A stretch of DNA of 64,000 bases from positions 142,705 to 206,704 of the forward strand of contig CAWIQD010000030.1 in the NCBI GenBank assembly GCA_963837945.1, in the 5' to 3' direction. Positions 16,512-24,692 of this stretch are shown here, piece after piece (within the stretch, counting starts at the first letter, position 1; the number at the start of each line of letters is the position of its first letter). This DNA is from CAVUBL01 sp963837945 (GTDB taxonomy: Bacteria > Acidobacteriota > Thermoanaerobaculia > Multivoradales > DATKCC01). The position numbers were made by a program, and so were the translations under genes. Below the pieces are notes generated by a model. The model had not been told where the DNA came from. It was given only the letters and a program-made list of their open reading frames with translations, and searched no databases.

Positions 16512-17658
16512 AACCCTTGGGCGCGGGCGTCCCCTTCCTCCCCGTGGGGTGGGAAGGGGATCGAGGGGTTGCGGGGGGCATCCGGTCGACCGTCCGGTGG
16601 AGGCCGGCCCGGAAGCCCTTCGGGTCCCGGCTGAAGGCGCGGAGCTGACCGCAGGCGGCGGAGACGTCGTCGCCCCGGCGCCGGCGCACGGTCGCCACCA
16701 GCCCGCGCCCCGCCAGCCGCGCGCGGAAGGCCTCGATCCGTCCGTCGGCGGGCGGCACCATGTCCGCGCCGAGGACCGGGTCCGGGTTGATCGGGATCAA
16801 GTTGACCTTGGCGCGGAGGCCGGAGAGCCGCCGGGCGAGCAGATCGGCGTCGGCGTCGGCGTCGTTGAAGTCGCGGATCAGGATGTACTCGACGGTCAGG
16901 CGCCGGCCCCGCTCGAGGGGGTACCTGCCGAGGGCCGAGAGCAGCTCCGCCAGCGGATAGCTCCGGTTGACCGGCATCAGCTCGCTCCGGCGCTCGTCGT
17001 CCGGCGCGTGGAGGGACACGGCGAGGTTCGGGCGCCGTGGCCAGCCGGCCATGGCGTCGATCCCCGGAACCACCCCGGCGGTCGAGACGGTGATCCGGTG
17101 CCAGGAGATCGTCTCGGTGAGGAGCTCGAGGGCGCAGCGCAGGTTCTCGAGGTTGAGAAGCGGCTCGCCCATCCCCATGAACACCAGGTTGAACCCGTTG
17201 GGCGGCAGCTCCCGGTCGCGCCGGATCGCCAGGACCTGCCCCACAATCTCCCCCGCGCTCAGGTTGCGCCCGGGTCCCCAGTAGCCGGTCACACAGAACC
17301 GGCAGGCGAGGCCGCAGCCCGCCTGGCTCGAGATGCAGAAGGTCCGCCGCTCGCCGTCCGGGATGTCGACGGCCTCGATCGAGGCACCGTCGGCGAGGCC
17401 CAGGAGGTATTTGACCGTGCCATCGTCGGAGGCCGCTCGCCGCACCACCTCGGGGCCTCCGATGCGGAAGCCCTCGGCGAGGCGCTCGCGCAGAGCCTTC
17501 GGCAGGTCGGTCATGGCCTCGAAGCTCGCCACGGCCCGGCGGTGCAGGGCGTCGTGGATCTGGCGGGCGCGGAACGGGCGGTCGACGACCGGGGACAGGG
17601 TCTCGGCGAGCCGTTCGAGGGGGAGGCCCAGGAGGTCCGGTGCTTCGAGTGCGGTCAT
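16504..17658 (-). CDS. rlmN: 23S rRNA (adenine2503-C2) / tRNA methyltransferase RlmN, with repeat-derived tail
   Basis: 384-aa radical-SAM enzyme. The FeS motif C-x3-C-x2-C is seen as C-G-L-A-C-R-F-C, with V-F-M-G-M-G-E-P upstream of the SAM site, N-L-A-V-S-L-H-A-P, and the late acceptor cysteine region (D-V-S-A-A-C-G-Q-L). Homology ends near residue 355. The last ~25 residues (R-M-P-P-A-T-P-R-S-P-S-H-P-T-G) are a translation of the 62-bp dispersed hairpin repeat at 16525-16598, so the native stop was replaced when the repeat arrived. ATG at 17656-17658. Confidence 0.95.
   Translation of the reverse strand: MTALEAPDLLGLPLERLAETLSPVVDRPFRARQIHDALHRRAVASFEAMTDLPKALRERLAEGFRIGGPEVVRRAASDDGTVKYLLGLADGASIEAVDIPDGERRTFCISSQAGCGLACRFCVTGYWGPGRNLSAGEIVGQVLAIRRDRELPPNGFNLVFMGMGEPLLNLENLRCALELLTETISWHRITVSTAGVVPGIDAMAGWPRRPNLAVSLHAPDDERRSELMPVNRSYPLAELLSALGRYPLERGRRLTVEYILIRDFNDADADADLLARRLSGLRAKVNLIPINPDPVLGADMVPPADGRIEAFRARLAGRGLVATVRRRRGDDVSAACGQLRAFSRDPKGFRAGLHRTVDRMPPATPRSPSHPTGRKGTPAPKGFT
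16525..16598. repeat. 61-64-bp hairpin repeat, single copy inside the 3' end of rlmN
   Basis: GTCCCCTTCC-TCCCC-GTGGGG-TGGGAAGGGG followed by ATCGAGGGG..GCGGGGGGCATCC-GGTCGACC. It matches the tandem units at 45401-45708 (reverse orientation) and 49365-49606 (same orientation) with a few changes. The first half is a strong palindrome. Confidence 0.85.
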
Positions 17659-17685
17659 GAGGTCACGGTACCGGGGGGAGCCCTC

Positions 17686-18039
17686 TCACCCGGGCCGCCG
17701 CTTGACGCGGCGGGTCGGGTCGATGCCGATCGAGCGCAGAAAGGAGAGGTCGCCGCCGTGGATCCGGAACACGGGCTCGCCGCGCCGCGCCGCGACCCGC
17801 GCTTCGGCCGGGCTCTGCTCCGACTCGCGAGCGTCCGGCGTGTTCCGGCGGTCCAGGAGGATGAACAGGCTGTAGCCCTCCTCGTGGAGCTGGCGCAGCG
17901 CGTCGGTCACGTCCGAGGAGTCGGTGATCGCCACGGCCAGGGCCCGGCCCAGGTCGCGGAGCATCTGTCGGATCTTGTCGTCCAGGGCGTTTCTCCCACC
18001 GCCTGTGCACCATGGCGCTCGACGCGGCCGCCGGCTCAC
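17686..18039 (-). CDS. Conserved hypothetical small protein
   Basis: 117 aa from a GTG at 18037-18039. The plausible conserved part begins at L-D-D-K-I-R-Q-M-L-R-D-L-G-R-A-L-A-V-A-I and includes a strand G-Y-S-L-F-I-L-L-D; the first ~20 residues (R/P/W-rich) look non-coding. A CTG at about 17977 preceded by GGGAG at good spacing could be the real start (97 aa). No domain recognised. Upstream of rlmN, 27 nt apart, same strand. Confidence 0.6.
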   Translation of the reverse strand: MSRRPRRAPWCTGGGRNALDDKIRQMLRDLGRALAVAITDSSDVTDALRQLHEEGYSLFILLDRRNTPDARESEQSPAEARVAARRGEPVFRIHGGDLSFLRSIGIDPTRRVKRRPG

Positions 18040-18117
18040 GAATGCCCTCGGGGCACGGTCTCAGAACACGCTCGCCGGAGCCTCCATTCCGGGCGCCGCC
18101 GGCCTCGCCGGCCTCCG

Positions 18118-18123
18118 TATAAT
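18118..18123 (+). promoter_or_regulatory. Consensus -10 (TATAAT) upstream of the AmgK-like gene
   Basis: Perfect TATAAT in GC-rich sequence, 52 nt before the ATG at 18176. No -35 seen. The divergent small gene shares this 136-nt gap. Confidence 0.6.
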
Positions 18124-18175
18124 ACGGCTCCTCGCGCCGGACCGCCGTGGCGCGCCCGTTCCCGCTCCCCGCACG

Positions 18176-19198
18176 ATGACCCCGCCTCCGACTTCCGGCC
18201 CCCTGACCGGCGCGCTCGAAGCTCTCGGCCGTCGGGGCCACCGGGTGGCCGGAGCGGTACCGATGGCGGGCGACGTCTCCCGGCGCTCCTACTTCCGGCT
18301 GAGCCTGGCGGCGGGCCCGGCGGTCCTCGCCCTCTACCCGCCCGACCTCGCCGCCGGCTGCACCCGCTACCTGGCGACGACCGGGCTGCTCGCCGGCGCC
18401 GGCGTGCGGGTCCCCCGCGTCCTCGACCAGGATTGCCGGGCGGGCTGGACCCTGCTCGAGGACCTGGGCCCGCGAACCCTGTACGAGGAGAAGGGCCGGC
18501 CGTGGTCGGAGCTCGCCCCCTTCTTCGTCGCCGCGGTGGACGCCGGCCGCCGTATCGCGAGCCTGCCGCCGGCGGCGGTCGCGGACCTCAACCCGCGGCT
18601 CGACCGGGAGCTCCTGGCGCGCGAGCTCGACCAGACGCGCACCGCCTTCCTCGAGCCCCTGGGCCTTGCCGGCGACCCGGAGATCGCCCGCGCCCTGGCC
18701 ACCCTCTGCGAGCGGCTCGGCGCCGAGCCGCCGGTCCCCTGCCACCGGGACTTCGGCGCGCGCAACCTGATGCCGCTCGAGAGCGACGCACCCGGCGAGA
18801 GGAGCGCGGAGGCCGGGGATGCCGCTCGGATCGGCGTCCTGGACCACCAGGACCTCCGCCTCGGGCCTCCGGCCTACGACCTGGCCTCGCTGCTCAACGA
18901 CAGCCTCTTTCCGCCGGCCGACCTCGAGGAGGCGCTGCTCGCCGCTGCCGGCCAGGTCGACCGGGAGAGCTACCATCGCGCCGCCACGCAGCGGACGCTC
19001 AAGGCGGTGGGCAGCTACGCCGCCTTCGCCCGCCGCGGCTCGGACCGGCACCTGCCGCTGGTCGCCCCGACCCTCGGCCGCGCGCTCGGGCACCTGCGCC
19101 GGGTCCCCGAGACGGCTCCCCTCGCGGCCCGTTTCGACGCTCTCTGGGCGCCCGTAGCCGAAGGCCGGATCGCGCTCGCCCCCGCTCTGCTAGACTGA
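18176..19198 (+). CDS. amgK: Aminoglycoside-phosphotransferase-fold sugar kinase, AmgK-like
   Basis: 340 aa, APH/ChoK kinase fold. Catalytic loop C-H-R-D-F-G-A-R-N-L-M and metal motif L-D-H-Q-D-L-R-L-G-P-P-A-Y-D-L-A-S-L-L match AmgK, the anomeric MurNAc/GlcNAc kinase of peptidoglycan recycling. S-R-R-S-Y-F-R in the glycine-loop region also fits. In pseudomonads AmgK is coupled to the uridylyltransferase MurU; none is next to it here, but it lies near wall genes (pgeF, slt). ATG 18176 is chosen because the domain starts soon after. The alternative is another APH-family small-molecule kinase. Confidence 0.65.
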   Translation: MTPPPTSGPLTGALEALGRRGHRVAGAVPMAGDVSRRSYFRLSLAAGPAVLALYPPDLAAGCTRYLATTGLLAGAGVRVPRVLDQDCRAGWTLLEDLGPRTLYEEKGRPWSELAPFFVAAVDAGRRIASLPPAAVADLNPRLDRELLARELDQTRTAFLEPLGLAGDPEIARALATLCERLGAEPPVPCHRDFGARNLMPLESDAPGERSAEAGDAARIGVLDHQDLRLGPPAYDLASLLNDSLFPPADLEEALLAAAGQVDRESYHRAATQRTLKAVGSYAAFARRGSDRHLPLVAPTLGRALGHLRRVPETAPLAARFDALWAPVAEGRIALAPALLD

Positions 19199-19253
19199 CC
19201 GTGCAATCACAGGGTGGCAGGCGTTTTCGAGCCGCCGCCCGAGGAGTCACTCA

Positions 19254-19448
19254 ATGTTCGGTCTCGGTGTGCAAGAGCTCCTGGTCATCCTCGCCATCAT
19301 CATCGTGATCTTCGGCGCTTCGAAGATCCCCCAGCTCGGCAAGGGCATCGGTGAAGGCATCCGCAACTTCAAGAAGGGCCTGAAAGACGACGAGGGCAAG
19401 GACCGTATCGAGGGCGGGAGCGGCCCGGGCACCGATCGCCGCTCCTGA
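19254..19448 (+). CDS. tatA: Sec-independent protein translocase TatA/TatE
   Basis: 64 aa. One membrane helix (about 5-20, E-L-L-V-I-L-A-I-I-I-V-I-F-G), the hinge F-G-A-S-K-I-P-Q-L-G, then an amphipathic helix (G-K-G-I-G-E-G-I-R-N-F-K-K-G) and an acidic/Gly tail, the TatA layout. It forms the pore for folded, twin-arginine proteins; TatB and TatC are not in the window. GAGGAGT lies before the ATG. A TAGACT near 19190 overlaps the end of the upstream gene and could be the promoter. Confidence 0.94.
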   Translation: MFGLGVQELLVILAIIIVIFGASKIPQLGKGIGEGIRNFKKGLKDDEGKDRIEGGSGPGTDRRS

Positions 19449-19486
19449 GCCCCTCGCTCCCTCTCCCTCCCCCTCCCAACGCAAGA

Positions 19487-19517
19487 ACGCTCCGGCCGAT
19501 CGACCCGCCCGGAGCGT
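19487..19517. terminator. Stem-loop between convergent tatA and slt genes
   Basis: Nine-bp perfect stem ACGCTCCGG (19487-19495) / CCGGAGCGT (19509-19517) with a 13-nt loop. No good T run follows on either strand, so it may be a weak or Rho-assisted terminator for both convergent genes. Confidence 0.45.
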
Positions 19518-19557
19518 CCTTCCGGCTCGTGCGGCGGACGCCGCCGCCGGCTTCGAT

Positions 19558-20313
19558 TCAGTCGAGCGAGGCGAGCCGGACCTGCACGACGCCGCCGGAG
19601 GTCTTCCAGACCTCGCGGTTGTGGTCCGCGTACAGGTTCAGCACGCGCGAGACGTACCTGCGGGTCTCGCGGTACGGGGGGATGCCGCCGTACTTGAGCA
19701 CCGCCGCCGGACCGGCGTTGTACGCCGCCAGGGCGAGCTCCAGGTTGCCGTCGAAGCGGTCGATGAGCTGGCTGAGGTAGCGGGCTCCCGCTTCCAGGTT
19801 CGAGTCGGGATCGGTGAGGTCGCCGGCGGTCCCCACCCAGCGCGCGGTCGACGGCAAGACCTGGGTCAGACCCACGGCGCCCAGCGGCGAGACGGCGTCG
19901 GGCAGGAAGCTCGACTCCACCTCCACCAGGGCCGCCAGCAGCAGCCCGTCCAGGCGGTTGTCGTCCGCGACCTGCTGGATGACGTCGCCGTACGGCAGCC
20001 CGCGCAGGAACTCGCGCTCGGCGTTGTCGTCCAGGGTGCGGCGGAACAGCTCGAAGCTCCGGGGCTGCTCCCGGATGAGGTCGGCCAGATTGTCCCTGAC
20101 CATGGTGTCGAGATGGCGGCCCTGGGCCGCGGGGCCCACCAGCCAGTCCGCCAAGTCCTCCATCATCGCCACTTCCTCGAGGTCCGGCGGCGCGGGCACC
20201 GAGATGGACATGGCGGGAGCGGTCGGAGCGGTATCCAACCAGAGGAACAGGAACGCCAGGATTCCCACCACGCAAACCTTCCGCGTGGTCCTGCTTCCAG
20301 GTTTCCCAGTCAT
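19558..20313 (-). CDS. Lytic transglycosylase (SLT domain)
   Basis: 251 aa. An N-terminal signal/anchor (about 12-32), a helical region, and an SLT domain (about 115-225). The catalytic glutamate lies in A-L-V-E-V-E-S-S-F, followed by S-P-L-G-A-V-G-L-T-Q-V-L-P, N-L-E-A-G-A-R-Y-L and A-L-A-A-Y-N-A-G-P-A-A-V, the family-1 transglycosylase signature. It cleaves peptidoglycan to 1,6-anhydroMurNAc in the periplasm. A rather short MltC/Slt-like form. ATG 20311-20313. Confidence 0.92.
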   Translation of the reverse strand: MTGKPGSRTTRKVCVVGILAFLFLWLDTAPTAPAMSISVPAPPDLEEVAMMEDLADWLVGPAAQGRHLDTMVRDNLADLIREQPRSFELFRRTLDDNAEREFLRGLPYGDVIQQVADDNRLDGLLLAALVEVESSFLPDAVSPLGAVGLTQVLPSTARWVGTAGDLTDPDSNLEAGARYLSQLIDRFDGNLELALAAYNAGPAAVLKYGGIPPYRETRRYVSRVLNLYADHNREVWKTSGGVVQVRLASLD

Positions 20314-20558
20314 GATTGTGCGCTCATCCTCGTGTAGGATTCACATTCGTGTAACTTCTTCTCCGGAACGGGCGTGCGCGAGAATCCAAGGATCCAAGAG
20401 GCCTGGGAAGATCTGACCTCACTCGTCCCAGCGATTTGGACAGAATTTCAAAATCGGATCCCGCTTTCGCGAAATACAACCCTCTTGCCTGGATTTGAAT
20501 TCCTGGTTGTAATTTTGATGCCAGTTCCGTGCCTGCGGCACGGGTACCGTGAGGAGGG
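20314..20558. other. AT-richer intergenic region upstream of slt gene
   Basis: A 245-nt gap, clearly lower in G+C than the neighbours. It holds an inverted repeat TACAACC...GGTTGTA (about 20477-20512) and a short hairpin CCGTGCC-TGC-GGCACGG (about 20526-20542). It would contain the slt promoter (minus strand) and the end of the Fis-type gene. No ORF or RNA recognised. Confidence 0.5.
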
Positions 20559-20837
20559 CTATCGCCCGCGGCGGCGCTCGGCGCGGAGCTCGTCGACGGC
20601 GATCCCCAGGCTAGAGACCTTGTTGCGGAGGGTGTTGCGGTGCACGCCCAGGCACTTCGCCGAGCGGCCGACGCTCAGGTCGTTGGACAGGAGCGAGGAG
20701 ACGATGAACTGCTTCTCGAACTCCCGGCGGGCCTGTTCCAGGGTCAGGCCTCGTCGGACGAGCTCGTCCACGATCTGCCGCAGCCGGCCGTTGAGATCGT
20801 TCACCGCCATCGCTTCCCGGGGAAGAACCGCGAGCAT
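20559..20837 (-). CDS. Fis-type helix-turn-helix protein
   Basis: 92 aa. The C-terminal half is a Fis/HTH_8 DNA-binding motif: L-S-V-G-R-S-A-K-C-L-G-V-H-R-N-T-L-R-N-K, as in Fis and the tail of NtrC-type activators. The N-terminal half is helical (R-Q-I-V-D-E-L-V-R-R-G-L-T-L-E-Q-A-R), like Fis. No AAA+ domain, so a stand-alone regulator or nucleoid protein. I chose ATG at 20835-20837 because GGAG lies 9 nt upstream; an internal ATG at 20808-20810 is possible. Downstream of the LysM gene on the same strand. Confidence 0.8.
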   Translation of the reverse strand: MLAVLPREAMAVNDLNGRLRQIVDELVRRGLTLEQARREFEKQFIVSSLLSNDLSVGRSAKCLGVHRNTLRNKVSSLGIAVDELRAERRRGR

Positions 20838-20895
20838 ACCATAGCGCTCCACGGCCGGGGCGACCCGGGCGGGCGCCGAGGAGCCGGGCGAAGGG

Positions 20896-22104
20896 CTACC
20901 TCTTGGCTTCGAGGACGTCGCCGACATAGATGGTGTAGCGCGACTCGAGGATCCGGGCGACCGCCGTGTGGTCCTCGACCGCCAGGATCGCGAGCTCACC
21001 CATCACCACCGGCGGCAGGCCGGGCCGGTTGACCCGGTAGACGGTGAAGAGATCGCCCGGCAGCACATCGTCTTCGGCGCCGCGGTCGACGAAGACCACG
21101 TTGCCCTGGCCCAGGCTGACCACGTTGTCCTCGGTGCGCACGATGACCGGCGCGTCCTCGAGCGAAGCCGCGCTCGGCGGCAGGTTGACCGGCCGCATCC
21201 GGGTGCGGCGCCCCAGGGGCACGGGTTGCGCCTCGAACCGGCGGAAGCGGTCGCCGACGTGGACCGGCCCACAGGCTTCCTCGATCTCGCCGATCGCGGT
21301 CTCGTCCTGGACCGACAGCACCTTCACCCGGGCCACGTAATGGTAGTAGCGGCCCACGATCCGGTCCCGGTGGTGCGGGTGGCGAACCAGCTCCTCCGGC
21401 TCGATCGCGGTCAGGATGTCGCCGGGCGCGAGACCCCCCCCCTGGCCGCCGTCGAGGTAGATCACGTCCCCGGTGGCGAGGTCGTAGCGCACCGTCTCGA
21501 TGTCGCCGTAGTAGCCGGACTTCCCCCGCCCCGCGACCCCTTCGAGGCTGGGCGTCAGGGCGCCGTGCTCCGAGCCGATCAAGGAGTACGGGAACTCGAG
21601 GTCGGGCGCCGCGACGAAGCCGGAGCAATAGATGTCGGACTCGGCGCCCAGCGGCACCGGCGCGCCGGCCGCCTGGTCCGCGGTCAGAACGCCGCGGAAC
21701 GGCTCCTGCGCGGCGGGCGGAGCGGTCTCGCCTCCCTCGGCCGGAGCACCGCCCTCGGCGTTCGACTCGGCGTACTCGTCGGCCGTGGTCACCTCGACGT
21801 CGACGAGCAGGGGGTCACCCGGATAGATCCAGTGGGCATCGAGGATGTATCGGTTCTGCTCCCAGAGCTGGGGCCAGAGGTAGGGATCGCCGTAGTAGCG
21901 GGCGGCGAGGTCCCACAGCGTGTCGCCGCGGACGATGGTGTAGACGGTGGCCCCCTGGGGAAGGCTCGCCGGCGCCGGAGGATCCCAGGCCGTCCAATGG
22001 TCTCCGACCTGGTGGAGGTCCTGGGGCGGCCGGTCGGCAGCCGACAGAGCGGCGGTGCCCGCCAGCGCCGCAGCCAGCACGATGACGCTCCTGAGTCCAG
22101 TCAT
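20896..22104 (-). CDS. LysM-domain secreted protein
   Basis: 402 aa. A signal peptide (about 1-22) and one LysM domain at about 50-98 (V-Y-T-I-V-R-G-D-T-L-W-D-L-A-A-R-Y-Y-G-D-P, ending with I-Y-P-G-D). A Glu/Ala spacer follows, then a long C-terminal region with repeating beta-type segments (G-D-V-I-Y-L-D-G-G; A-P-G-D-I-L-T-A-I; L-P-G-D-L-F-T-V-Y). LysM binds peptidoglycan. The C-terminal fold is not one I can name but recurs in LysM proteins of this kind. ATG at 22102-22104, chosen for the signal peptide. Confidence 0.85.
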   Translation of the reverse strand: MTGLRSVIVLAAALAGTAALSAADRPPQDLHQVGDHWTAWDPPAPASLPQGATVYTIVRGDTLWDLAARYYGDPYLWPQLWEQNRYILDAHWIYPGDPLLVDVEVTTADEYAESNAEGGAPAEGGETAPPAAQEPFRGVLTADQAAGAPVPLGAESDIYCSGFVAAPDLEFPYSLIGSEHGALTPSLEGVAGRGKSGYYGDIETVRYDLATGDVIYLDGGQGGGLAPGDILTAIEPEELVRHPHHRDRIVGRYYHYVARVKVLSVQDETAIGEIEEACGPVHVGDRFRRFEAQPVPLGRRTRMRPVNLPPSAASLEDAPVIVRTEDNVVSLGQGNVVFVDRGAEDDVLPGDLFTVYRVNRPGLPPVVMGELAILAVEDHTAVARILESRYTIYVGDVLEAKR

Positions 22105-22183
22105 GTTCGACACCCTCCCGGAGACCTGGCAGACTCGTGGGCTCTCTCCGGCCCCGCGGCCTTCTATAGTGAATCGTCTATGA

Positions 22184-22212
22184 ACGCTACCGCGTGAAGC
22201 CGATTCTGTCAA
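22184..22212 (-). promoter_or_regulatory. Sigma-70-type promoter of the LysM gene
   Basis: Minus strand: -35 TTGACA (22207-22212), 17-nt spacer, -10 TAGCGT (22184-22189). Leader to the ATG of about 75 nt. One of the few recognisable two-box promoters in the window. Confidence 0.7.
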
Positions 22213-22267
22213 GGTTTGTTCAAGGTTTAGCCACCAGAAGCTCAAGCAGAGCTTGAGGTGTGGCCCC

Positions 22268-23188
22268 TCAGGGCAGGGCGGCCAACCGGTCGTCGGCGAC
22301 CGCGGCGGCGGTCGTTCCGGGGAAGCGCTTCTTCACGTCCTGGTAGGCCTTGCGGGCGCCTTCGACGTCGCCCAGAGCGGCCATCGACTCGCCGGCCTTG
22401 AGCAGGGCGTCGGGAACCTTGTTGCCCCCGGGGTAGCGGTCGGCGGTCTCGCGGAAGGCGGCGAGCGCGCCCTGCGAGTCCCCCCGGGCGAGGCGGCACT
22501 CGCCGATCCAGTACTGCGCGTTGTCGGTCAGCTCGGTGGCGGGGAAGGACTGGATGAAGCGCTGGAAGCTCGCCTCGGCGTCGACGTAGCGCCCCTGGTG
22601 GTAGAGGGTGTAGCCCCGGTCGTAGAGGGCCTGCGCCGAGGTGCTGATCCGGTCGGCACCGGCGGCGGACGACTCCTCCGGCTCCGGTTCGGCGATCGCG
22701 GGCGCCGTGCGTGGCGCGGGCCGTGGCTCGATCGGGACCGGGGCCGGGGCCGGGGTCGGGGCGGGCTCCTCGACCGCCCGCGGCGGCGCCGAGGGGGGCG
22801 ACGGGACGGCGGCGGAGCGGGTCGCGCTCCCGGCGCCGGTCCTCGCCGCCGGAGCCTCGTCCGAGAGGTCCTCGACCTCGAAGTCCGGCTCGCGGTGGGG
22901 CGCTCCGGCGCGGGCGCCGGCCGGAGCACCCCGGGGAGGGGCCGCCGTCGGTGCGATTCCCGCGCGCGCCTGGAGCCGGGCCACGTCCTGGCGCAGCCGG
23001 TCGAGCTCCACCTGGGTCACCGCCGCCTGGCGCTGCAGCTCCAGGACCCGAGCCTTGAGCTCGGCCACCTCCGAGGGCGGCTGCTCCTCGGTACGGGGGC
23101 GCATCCAGGTCGAGCCGGAGCAGGAGACCCCCGCGAGGGCGAGCCCGCAGACGGCGAGGCGCAGCGCCCGGCGTCCGATCCGGGTCAT
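22268..23188 (-). CDS. cpoB: Tol-Pal system protein YbgF/CpoB-like
   Basis: 306 aa. A signal peptide with a possible lipidation cysteine (C23), a coiled-coil stretch (about 38-70, V-A-E-L-K-A-R-V-L-E-L-Q-R), a Pro/Ala linker (about 80-180), and a C-terminal TPR domain (about 185-306) with Y-D-R-G-Y-T-L-Y-H-Q-G-R-Y and D-N-A-Q-Y-W-I-G-E-C. This coiled-coil/linker/TPR order is CpoB's, which coordinates wall synthesis with outer-membrane constriction. Overlaps bamD by 4 nt. Confidence 0.88.
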   Translation of the reverse strand: MTRIGRRALRLAVCGLALAGVSCSGSTWMRPRTEEQPPSEVAELKARVLELQRQAAVTQVELDRLRQDVARLQARAGIAPTAAPPRGAPAGARAGAPHREPDFEVEDLSDEAPAARTGAGSATRSAAVPSPPSAPPRAVEEPAPTPAPAPVPIEPRPAPRTAPAIAEPEPEESSAAGADRISTSAQALYDRGYTLYHQGRYVDAEASFQRFIQSFPATELTDNAQYWIGECRLARGDSQGALAAFRETADRYPGGNKVPDALLKAGESMAALGDVEGARKAYQDVKKRFPGTTAAAVADDRLAALP

Positions 23189-24036
23189 CCGGAGGTCTCC
23201 CGTCCGGTCTGGGCGTCGCCCTTGTCGTCCTCGGCGGCCGCGGGCTCCTCTTTCTTGGGCTCGGGGACGTCGGGGATCTCGCGGCTGTACCGGCTGTCGG
23301 GGAACTCCCGGACCAGCCGCTCGAAGGTCTTCTTGGCGTCCGCGTTCTCGTGCCCTCGCAGCTGCGCCACGCCCAGCTTGTAGAGCACCTTGTCCCGCTC
23401 GCTGTACGCGGGGTAGGTGTCGAGCAGATAGGAGAAGCGCTTCGCCGCGGCGTGCGGCAGGCGATAGGTCATGTAGAAGTTGCCCACGATGTACTCGTGG
23501 TCGGCCAGGTTCTCGCGGACCAGCCGCATCTTCTCCCGAGCCTGGGCGGAGTACTCGCTCGTCGGGTAAAGGCGCAGCAGGTCCTCGTAGGCCTGGAGGG
23601 CGTCCTTGGAGACGCCGAGGTCGCGGTCCGGCGGACCCATGCGCTGGGCCAGGCTGTTGCCGATCTGGAACTGCACGTAGGCCGCCCGGTCGCTGGTCGG
23701 GAAGCGATTGAGGTAATCGCGGTATTTCGCCTCGGCCTGGATCAGGTTCGTCCGGCCGCCGTCCAGGTAGTAGCTGTCGGCGACCAGGAGCAGGCTCTCG
23801 CGCCCGGCCAGGGAGTTGGGCTCCACATCGAAGGCGTGCTGCAGGTACTCGCGCGCCCGGTCGTACTTGTCGTCGGCCAGCAGCGTCTTGCCCTGGTCGA
23901 GGGATTCCTGCGCCGACAGGTGGAGGATCGGGTTGGAGGCCGCGCCGCTCTTGCAGCCGGCGAGCGGCAGCAGGAGGGTCGAGAGGGCGAGGGCGAAGAG
24001 GGTGGCTCGGCGCGTGCTGGGCATCGGTCGGTTCAC
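23185..24036 (-). CDS. bamD: Outer-membrane protein assembly factor BamD
   Basis: 283-aa lipoprotein with lipobox L-P-L-A-G-C (C28), followed by five TPR-like helix pairs (for example A-E-A-K-Y-R-D-Y-L-N-R-F-P-T-S-D-R-A-A-Y-V-Q-F-Q). It ends with a Lys/Glu/Ala tail. BamD is the essential lipoprotein of the BAM complex that inserts barrels. Between rpe and cpoB in one operon: the ATG overlaps the rpe stop and the 3' end overlaps cpoB. Confidence 0.9.
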   Translation of the reverse strand: MNRPMPSTRRATLFALALSTLLLPLAGCKSGAASNPILHLSAQESLDQGKTLLADDKYDRAREYLQHAFDVEPNSLAGRESLLLVADSYYLDGGRTNLIQAEAKYRDYLNRFPTSDRAAYVQFQIGNSLAQRMGPPDRDLGVSKDALQAYEDLLRLYPTSEYSAQAREKMRLVRENLADHEYIVGNFYMTYRLPHAAAKRFSYLLDTYPAYSERDKVLYKLGVAQLRGHENADAKKTFERLVREFPDSRYSREIPDVPEPKKEEPAAAEDDKGDAQTGRETSG

Positions 24037-24692
24037 TCGGCTCCGGGGCAGCGGGCCCGGATCTCGGCCATGGCGGCGACCGGATCCTCCCGCCCGAAGA
24101 TTGCCGAGCCTACCACGCAGACCTCGACGCCGGCGGCCACCGCGCGGGGCGCCGTCTCGGCGTCCAGGCCGCCGTCCATGTCGATCTCCACGGGGAGCCC
24201 CCGCTCCGCGACCAGGGCCCGGAGGCGGCGCGCCTTGTCCAGGGCGCGGGGCTGGAAGGCCTGCCCGGCGAAGCCCGGGTTGACCGACATGACCAGCACG
24301 AAGTCCAGGGCGCCGAGGACGTCGGTCAGCAGCTCGACCGGGGTGGCGGGGTTGACCACCACGCCGGCGCGGGCGCCGCCGTCCCGGATGCGCGCGAGCA
24401 GCCGGTCGAGGTGCACCGCCGCCTCCCAGTGGACCGAGATCCGGTCGGCTCCGGCCGCCAGGTAGTCGTCCAGGAGGCGATCCGGGTTGGCGACCATCAG
24501 GTGGACGTCGAGGGGCAGCTCGGTGCGCCGCGCCAGGGCGGCCACCATCGGCACGCCGAAGGTCAGGTTGGGCACGAAGTGGCCGTCCATCACGTCCACG
24601 TGCACCAGGTCGGCGCCGCCCGCGGCACAGACCTCCAGGGCGGCGGCCAGATCAGCCAGGTCGGCGGCGAGGATCGACGGGGCGAGCTTCAT
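24033..24692 (-). CDS. rpe: Ribulose-phosphate 3-epimerase
   Basis: 219 aa, TIM barrel. Begins L-A-P-S-I-L-A-A-D, then H-V-D-V-M-D-G-H-F-V-P-N-L-T, H-L-M-V, V-M-S-V-N-P-G-F-A-G-Q-x-F, and E-I-D-M-D-G-G; metal-binding His and Asp are in place. Interconverts Ru5P and Xu5P, linking to the pentose-phosphate genes at 37-47 kb, yet it sits in an outer-membrane/PASTA operon. Overlaps its neighbours on both sides by 4 nt. Confidence 0.96.
   Translation of the reverse strand: MKLAPSILAADLADLAAALEVCAAGGADLVHVDVMDGHFVPNLTFGVPMVAALARRTELPLDVHLMVANPDRLLDDYLAAGADRISVHWEAAVHLDRLLARIRDGGARAGVVVNPATPVELLTDVLGALDFVLVMSVNPGFAGQAFQPRALDKARRLRALVAERGLPVEIDMDGGLDAETAPRAVAAGVEVCVVGSAIFGREDPVAAMAEIRARCPGAE

Noticed and set aside
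16549..17900. Long plus-strand frame opposite rlmN
   Set aside because: Antisense of a conserved radical-SAM gene; composition is that of a shadow frame.
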